Shown in pieces: positions 14,568-19,025 of a DNA stretch of 19,025 nucleotides. The DNA is from Alphaproteobacteria bacterium (GTDB lineage Bacteria > Pseudomonadota > Alphaproteobacteria > Puniceispirillales > UBA1172): positions 1-19,025 of the forward strand of contig JALRFL010000166.1 of NCBI GenBank assembly GCA_023259875.1, in the 5' to 3' direction. Within the stretch, counting starts at the first letter, position 1, and the number at the start of each line of letters is the position of its first letter. Under the pieces are notes generated by a model. It did not search any database. It was not told where the DNA came from and saw only the letters and a list, made by a program, of their open reading frames with translations. The translations under genes and the position numbers were made by a program.

Positions 14568-15518
14568 ATGCCAATGTTGCGTCTGCTTCCAACGGATAAG
14601 ACCATTTCGTTTTTGAAATTGAAATTTCTAACCGGTATCTTTTCGGTTTTTCTGGTTGCTGGGTCTTTGCTGTTATGGGTTGTTGCTGGCCTTAATACAG
14701 GCATTGATTTTCGTGGCGGTTTTGTGCTGGAGGCAAAATCATTATCAGGGCCAGCAGATATTGAGGGCTTGAGAAAATCACTTGGAGATTTGAATCTTGG
14801 GGATATCAGTTTGCAAGAATTTGGGAGTGAGAGCGAGGTTTTAATTCGCATCCAGTCTCAAGATGAAGACGCTGGTAATGGCCTAACCGATGTGAACAAA
14901 GAAGCCATCAAACAAGTGCAACAGTCCATCAGTGATAGTTATGAAATCAGGCGCACCGAATATGTCGGCGCGGTGGTTGGCTCTGAGTTACAACAAAAGG
15001 CACTTTATGCCATTATCGCGGCACTTGGCTCTATCATGATCTATATTTGGTTTCGGTTTGAATGGCCGTTTGCTATCTCGGCCATCCTTGCCTTGGCTCA
15101 TGATGTGATCACCACTGTTGGCTTATTTGCCCTGACGGGGATTGAGTTTAATCTGGCCACCGTTGCGGCTTTGCTGACCATTGCTGGTTATTCTATCAAC
15201 GATACGGTGGTCATTTTTGATCGCATACGCGACAATTTGCGGAAATATAAATCATGGTCAAATATTGAGATTATCAATTTCTCACTAAGCCAGACCCTGT
15301 CCCGAACCTTAATGACTTCGGTCACAACCCTTATTGCATTGCTGGCTATCTATTTCTTTGGTGGCGCGGTGTTGAGCGGTTTTGCCTTTGCTATGATTTG
15401 GGGTGTGCTCATCGGAACATATTCATCCATTTATGTGGCATCGTCATTATTGTCACGCTTTGATCTCAGGCCAAGTGATGATGATGATATGCTTCCGGAA
15501 CATGAACGGAATGGCTGA
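14568..15518 (+). CDS. secF: Protein translocase subunit SecF
   Basis: SecF pairs with SecD in the accessory translocation complex. The N-terminal span is LTGIFSVFLVAGSLLLWVVA (~21-40). It is followed by GLNTGIDFRGGFVLEAK, the SecF counterpart of the SecD DLQGG motif. A small periplasmic P4 domain (~60-140) leads to YVGAVVGSELQQKALYA and five further spans. LLTIAGYSINDTVVIFDRIR is the conserved motif containing the Asp of the proton path. The tail ends RPSDDDDMLPEHERNG. Its stop is embedded in the ATGGCTGA overlap with the next gene. Length is about 316 residues, normal for the family. Confidence 0.97.
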   Translation: MPMLRLLPTDKTISFLKLKFLTGIFSVFLVAGSLLLWVVAGLNTGIDFRGGFVLEAKSLSGPADIEGLRKSLGDLNLGDISLQEFGSESEVLIRIQSQDEDAGNGLTDVNKEAIKQVQQSISDSYEIRRTEYVGAVVGSELQQKALYAIIAALGSIMIYIWFRFEWPFAISAILALAHDVITTVGLFALTGIEFNLATVAALLTIAGYSINDTVVIFDRIRDNLRKYKSWSNIEIINFSLSQTLSRTLMTSVTTLIALLAIYFFGGAVLSGFAFAMIWGVLIGTYSSIYVASSLLSRFDLRPSDDDDMLPEHERNG

Positions 15519-15927
15519 TATTCATCACACCGATACCCCAATTATCACCGAATATGACCAACAGGGATTTGTCGTTGATCATGTTCGTTTTATCGGCGCG
15601 ATTAGCGTTCTGGGCGTTGAGGAGTATGGTTATGCCATCACAAGCGTTAACGCCAATGCCGAATTATCAGCTGATGATTTGCATATGTTTTCTGATCTTG
15701 CCGAAGACCCCCATCTGCTGGTGATTGGGGTAGGGGAGAGCATGACGCATCCTTATTATGATTTGCGCGGAAAGCTCATGGAAATTGGCCTAAAGGGTGA
15801 GATCCTGCCAACAAGCGCCGCGTGCCGAACTTGGAACTTGCTGCTTTCAGAAGGACGTAAAGTCGCGTTTCTCGCCGTGCCAGCAGCAAAATCTGCAGAT
15901 CACAAAAGGCAAAAGGTCAATGGCTGA
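15511..15927 (+). CDS. Mth938-like domain protein (NDUFAF3-related)
   Basis: This is a soluble protein of the Mth938/DUF498 family. Its mitochondrial relative NDUFAF3 is a complex I assembly factor; the bacterial function is not settled. Hallmarks are the central LLVIGVGESMTHPYYDLRGK (residues ~68-87) and GEILPTSAACRTWNLLLSEG (~95-114), with the conserved 'AACRTxN-L-EGR' helix, then RKVAFLAVPA. ATG 15511 yields 138 residues and overlaps secF by eight bases (ATGGCTGA). GGAA at 15497-15500 is suitably spaced for it. An ATG at 15502 is too close to that site. The frame is open further left to 15403, but that part is secF in another frame. The place after secF, before a squalene-synthase-like gene, recurs in alphaproteobacteria. 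Confidence 0.85.
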   Translation: MADIHHTDTPIITEYDQQGFVVDHVRFIGAISVLGVEEYGYAITSVNANAELSADDLHMFSDLAEDPHLLVIGVGESMTHPYYDLRGKLMEIGLKGEILPTSAACRTWNLLLSEGRKVAFLAVPAAKSADHKRQKVNG

Positions 15928-16513
15928 AAACGGTGCCCTAAGCTTGCGGCATGAGTTTCCTGCCCTTGGCTTAGTAACAGGCTTTATTCACCGCAAAACC
16001 CGTTTTGTTTTTGCTGATCTTTTGTTGTTATGGATGGAGGGACGGCGTGCGGCCAGCTCGAATGAGGGCATGATCGCCGCGGTCAGATTAGCGTGGTGGC
16101 GCGATGCGATCAAAGACCAAAACACCCATGGCGTGCCATTAGCCGAACGCCTTATCGCCCATCAAAGTGAGGGAAAGTTAAACCTGACCGAGCTGGTAAC
16201 AGGTTTAGATCAAATGATTTCTGATCTCGCTGGCGGTTCGTCAGGCGGTCAAGTCTTAACCCCTTGGCATAGGATGATCGGGGGGCTATTGGCAGAAACG
16301 CTTAACGCCAAGCCTGATGCCGATATCGCAACTGATATTCTCATGGGATTTGATGATGCGGATCATCCCTTGCCCCCGCATGATACCAAAACCGCATTGC
16401 CGTTTCGGGTGATGCGATGGCTCTTGTCTGACCCCACAAGGCTGAATTATCCCGAAGCACATCCTATGCTGGCATTTCAGATGATGATGGCGGTATTGTT
16501 TCGCCGGATTTAA
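15920..16513 (+). CDS. Squalene/phytoene-synthase-like protein (NDUFAF6-type, divergent)
   Basis: This 197-residue protein belongs to a divergent branch of the trans-isoprenyl synthase fold. The match rests on AAVRLAWWRDAIKD (residues ~53-66), which corresponds to the 'R-L-x-W-W-R-D-A' helix in squalene/phytoene synthases and NDUFAF6. It also rests on its position after the Mth938-like gene. The two Asp-rich DxxxD motifs that bind prenyl diphosphate via magnesium are not visible, and the protein is shorter than real synthases (about 280 or more), so a catalytic role in carotenoid or hopanoid synthesis is unlikely. The start ATG lies in an eight-base ATGGCTGA overlap with the preceding gene. 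The stop shares TTAA with the convergent trmFO stop. The assignment is moderate. Confidence 0.6.
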   Translation: MAENGALSLRHEFPALGLVTGFIHRKTRFVFADLLLLWMEGRRAASSNEGMIAAVRLAWWRDAIKDQNTHGVPLAERLIAHQSEGKLNLTELVTGLDQMISDLAGGSSGGQVLTPWHRMIGGLLAETLNAKPDADIATDILMGFDDADHPLPPHDTKTALPFRVMRWLLSDPTRLNYPEAHPMLAFQMMMAVLFRRI

Positions 16514-17886
16514 TGAAACGCTTTCTGACCTGACCAAGAGGCCATAGCGGTAAGGGCGCGTCGTGCCAATACAGATTTTCTGTCTGCGCCTTTGAGTTTT
16601 CGTTTCTTGCCATTAGCCGTGATCTGAACCATCTGGTCTTCTGGAGGCAGGGCAAACAGGCCAAAATTGATATTCATTGGCTGAAAACTGTCGCTTTCTG
16701 CGCCGCCGGTAATATGATTGAGCAAAGCGCCATGCGCAGTTTCCGGCGGAGGAGGGGCGAATTCTTCATCATGGAATTCCGCCGCGATCATGCGCCCTGC
16801 CATTAATCCGATAGCCGCAGATTCCACATAGCCTTCAACCCCTGTGATTTGTCCAGCAAAACGAAGATTAGGTCGAGATTTTAATCGCAAGTGATGATCT
16901 AACAATTTTGGGGAACGGATAAAAGTGTTGCGGTGCAATCCGCCAAGCCGGGCAAATTCGGCCTCTTCTAATCCCGGGATCATGCGAAAAACCCTAACTT
17001 GATCTGCGTATTTCATCTTTGTTTGAAAGCCGACAATATTATAAAGCGTGCCAAGGGCATTATCCTGACGCAATTGAATCACTGCATAAGGTCTCTTACC
17101 CGTGACCGGATTGGTCAGGCCGACAGGTTTCATAGGGCCAAAACGCGGCGTATCATGGCCGCGCTCTGCCATGACCTCAATCGGCATACAGCCATTAAAA
17201 TAAGGGGTGTTTTCTTCCCATTCATGAAAACTGATTTTTTCAGCATCCAACATTTCTGCGATAAAACTGTCATATTCCTCTTTTTCGAGAGGACAGTTGA
17301 TATAATCCTTGCCACTGCCTTTATCGTATCGCGATTGAAACCAGGCTTTATCCATATTGATGCTGTCGCGATAAACAATCGGGGCAATCGCATCAAAAAA
17401 GGCCAAATCATCCTCACCTGTGGCTTCACGAATGGCACTTGCAAGGGGGGATGCCGTTAAAGGCCCAGTCGCGACGATTACGGGGGCATCACCAAAAGCA
17501 TCAAGGGTTTCGATTTCTTCACGCGCTAAGGTGATCATAGGATGGCTGGTAATGGCGTTCTCAACCGCCATGGCAAAACCATCACGATCAACCGCCAATG
17601 CCCCCCCAGCAGGGACTGAATGTTGATCAGCCATGGCCATAATCAGGGAATTGAGCATCCGCATTTCCTGATGCAAAACCCCAACAGCATTAGCGTTATG
17701 GTCATCCGAGCGGAAAGAATTGGAACACACCAATTCAGCCAGATGATCGGTTTTATGCACTTCGGTTGGCCTATGAGGGCGCATTTCATGCAATACCACA
17801 GGAACATCTTGATGGGCTAATTGCCAAGCCGCCTCACTTCCGGCCAAGCCCCCACCAATAATATGAATAGGTTGGGTTTTGATCAT
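16510..17886 (-). CDS. trmFO: Folate-dependent tRNA (uracil-54-C5) methyltransferase TrmFO
   Basis: TrmFO uses methylenetetrahydrofolate and reduced FAD to make ribothymidine at position 54 of tRNA. The N-terminal FAD-binding loop is IIGGGLAGSEAAWQLA (9-24). HEMRP (33-37) and ELVCSNSFRSDD (51-62, with conserved Cys54) follow. DYINCPLEKEEYDSF (194-208) contains the second conserved Cys (Cys198). Further on are FGPMKPVGLTNPVTGKRPYA, NIVGFQTKMKYADQVRVFRM and RFAGQITGVEGYVESAAIGL, the typical core. The length of 458 is normal. The start codon overlaps the uvrA stop by ATGA on the minus strand, so it is translated behind uvrA. Its stop is shared with the convergent plus-strand gene, leaving no room for a terminator between them. 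Confidence 0.96.
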   Translation of the reverse strand: MIKTQPIHIIGGGLAGSEAAWQLAHQDVPVVLHEMRPHRPTEVHKTDHLAELVCSNSFRSDDHNANAVGVLHQEMRMLNSLIMAMADQHSVPAGGALAVDRDGFAMAVENAITSHPMITLAREEIETLDAFGDAPVIVATGPLTASPLASAIREATGEDDLAFFDAIAPIVYRDSINMDKAWFQSRYDKGSGKDYINCPLEKEEYDSFIAEMLDAEKISFHEWEENTPYFNGCMPIEVMAERGHDTPRFGPMKPVGLTNPVTGKRPYAVIQLRQDNALGTLYNIVGFQTKMKYADQVRVFRMIPGLEEAEFARLGGLHRNTFIRSPKLLDHHLRLKSRPNLRFAGQITGVEGYVESAAIGLMAGRMIAAEFHDEEFAPPPPETAHGALLNHITGGAESDSFQPMNINFGLFALPPEDQMVQITANGKKRKLKGADRKSVLARRALTAMASWSGQKAFH

Positions 17887-19025
17887 GATCCGGTCATGGC
17901 GCGCTTATAGCGTCCTCTTTCGGCCTGCCTATCCATAAGTATCTTGAGATATTCCCCTGTAATAGATTTGGTGTTCTTCATGATATCTTCAGGGGTGCCG
18001 ATGGCAACAATTTCACCGCCCCCATCACCACCTTCAGGGCCGATATCAATGATCCAATCTGCTGTTTTCACCACATCCAGATTATGTTCAATGACGATGA
18101 CCGTGTTTCCAGCGTCAACCAATTCTTGCAACACCTCAAGCAGGCGGCGAATATCCTCAAAATGAAGCCCAGTAGTCGGTTCATCCAGAATATAAACGGT
18201 TCGCCCCGTTGCACGACGCGACAATTCTTTAGACAGTTTAATGCGTTGCGCCTCACCGCCAGATAATGTTGTGGCTTGCTGACCAATTTTGATATACCCA
18301 AGCCCGACCCGTTGCATGGTGGCCAGTTTATCCCTGACCGACGGCACAGCCTTAAAAAAAGCCAAGCCATCATCAATGGTCATATCCAACACATCGGCAA
18401 TAGATTTTTCGCGCCATGTGATATCCAAGGTCTCGCGGTTATAGCGTTTGCCCTTACAGCTCTCGCATGTGACATAAACATCAGGCAAGAAATGCATCTC
18501 AATTTTGATCAGACCATCCCCTTGGCAAGCCTCGCACCGCCCGCCTTTAACATTAAAGCTGAACCGCCCAGCGTTGTAACCGCGTGACCGAGATTCCGGA
18601 AGCCCAGCAAACCATTCCCGAATAGGGGTAAAAGCCCCGGTATAGGTCGCCGGGTTTGATCGCGGTGTTCGTCCAATTGGGGACTGGTCAATATCTACGA
18701 CTTTATCCACTTGATGGAGACCTTCAATGCGGTCAAGCGGGGCAGGCACCTCACGCGCGTTGTGAAGACGCCGCGCCATCGTTTTCCATAAGGTTTCCAG
18801 AACCAATGTGGATTTGCCGCCACCTGATACCCCGGTGATGCAGGTAAAGATACCCAAGGGGAAATCAACATCCAGATTCTTAAGATTGTTGCCGCGCGCG
18901 CCTTTCAGGCTGATCATTCGGCTTTTGTTGCGCTTTCTGCGCTTTGCCGGAATGGCAATTTCCTCAACCCCTGATAGATATTTGCCTGTAAGAGATTTGG
19001 GGTTAGCCAAAATATCATCGGGAAC
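17883..19025 (-). CDS. uvrA: Excinuclease ABC subunit A, C-terminal part (cut by window edge)
   Basis: UvrA is the damage-sensing ATPase of nucleotide excision repair. The 380 codons here are the C-terminal second ATPase unit of a protein normally near 950 residues; the frame runs off the right edge without a start. Visible in order are SLTGKYLSG, the Walker A ITGVSGGGKSTLVLETL, and a zinc module with CEAC and CESC pairs (C-x2-C-x19-C-x2-C). These are followed by the ABC signature LSGGEAQRIKLSKELSRR, Walker B YILDEPTTGLHFEDI, and the H-loop IEHNLDVVKTADWI. All are intact. The tail ends RYKRAMTGS, and the stop overlaps trmFO by ATGA. A DNA-repair gene leading a tRNA-modification gene suggests co-transcription. 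Confidence 0.97.
   Translation of the reverse strand, partial: VPDDILANPKSLTGKYLSGVEEIAIPAKRRKRNKSRMISLKGARGNNLKNLDVDFPLGIFTCITGVSGGGKSTLVLETLWKTMARRLHNAREVPAPLDRIEGLHQVDKVVDIDQSPIGRTPRSNPATYTGAFTPIREWFAGLPESRSRGYNAGRFSFNVKGGRCEACQGDGLIKIEMHFLPDVYVTCESCKGKRYNRETLDITWREKSIADVLDMTIDDGLAFFKAVPSVRDKLATMQRVGLGYIKIGQQATTLSGGEAQRIKLSKELSRRATGRTVYILDEPTTGLHFEDIRRLLEVLQELVDAGNTVIVIEHNLDVVKTADWIIDIGPEGGDGGGEIVAIGTPEDIMKNTKSITGEYLKILMDRQAERGRYKRAMTGS

Noticed and set aside
15403..15510. Upstream extension of the Mth938-like frame
   Set aside because: This stretch is secF in another frame. Family homology and ribosome-site spacing favour the ATG at 15511.
1..19025. CRISPR arrays, tRNA or rRNA genes, transposases, riboswitches
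   Set aside because: None was visible by reading both strands: no spaced repeats, no cloverleaf-like or rRNA-like segments and no transposase motifs were noticed.

Overview
This window is a housekeeping stretch of an alphaproteobacterial chromosome, with a composite left end (about 1-1008) that does not belong to the same gene order. Three things point to Alphaproteobacteria: the gene order argS-SPOR-scpA-scpB-tatABC-serS-surE-pcm-nlpD, the block yajC-secD-secF-Mth938-like-squalene/phytoene-synthase-like, and a folate-type TrmFO. The base composition looks moderate (a little under half G+C by eye). A marine SAR116-like or Rhodospirillales-like lineage would fit, but nothing here proves it.

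Left end (1-1008). Short pieces of unrelated genes lie side by side, each cut in mid-domain. About 85-381 is the C-terminal part of a MaoC/FAS1-like hydratase. It overlaps by ATGA the first ~123 codons of an acyl-CoA dehydrogenase (378 to about 746). Both look richer in G+C than the rest. Reading leftward on the minus strand is a phage-like piece: the end of a structural-type protein (782 to about 1000) followed by the first codons of another gene (777 to about 736). The sequence then enters argS in mid-gene at about 1009, without its N-terminal ~85-90 residues. Either this is an assembly or amplification chimera, or it is a real rearrangement that broke argS.

Main plus-strand run (1009-11558). 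It holds argS (3' part), a membrane-anchored SPOR protein, scpA and scpB (condensin partners), an orphan ABC ATPase, tatA, tatB and tatC (twin-arginine export), serS, surE, pcm and an NlpD-like LysM/M23 lipoprotein. Spacing is tight, with many ATGA-type overlaps. The nagZ gene often found between the SPOR gene and scpA is absent, and an FbpC/PotA-type ATPase sits between scpB and tatA.

Second part (11579-16513). A minus-strand DUF815-type ATPase is divergent from yajC-secD-secF, the accessory part of the Sec translocon. These are followed by a Mth938-like protein and a squalene/phytoene-synthase-like protein, which are bacterial relatives of the complex I assembly factors NDUFAF3 and NDUFAF6. 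Both of the last two start codons lie in an identical ATGGCTGA overlap with the preceding gene.

Right end (16510-19025, minus strand). uvrA (C-terminal 380 codons; the rest is outside the window) overlaps trmFO by ATGA. trmFO converges on the plus-strand operon, with stop codons sharing TTAA. I see no tRNA, rRNA, CRISPR array or insertion sequence. No wholly undescribed system was found. The most informative items are the chimeric left end, the zinc-ligand-free NlpD-like protein, the orphan ATPase and the Sec-linked assembly-factor pair.
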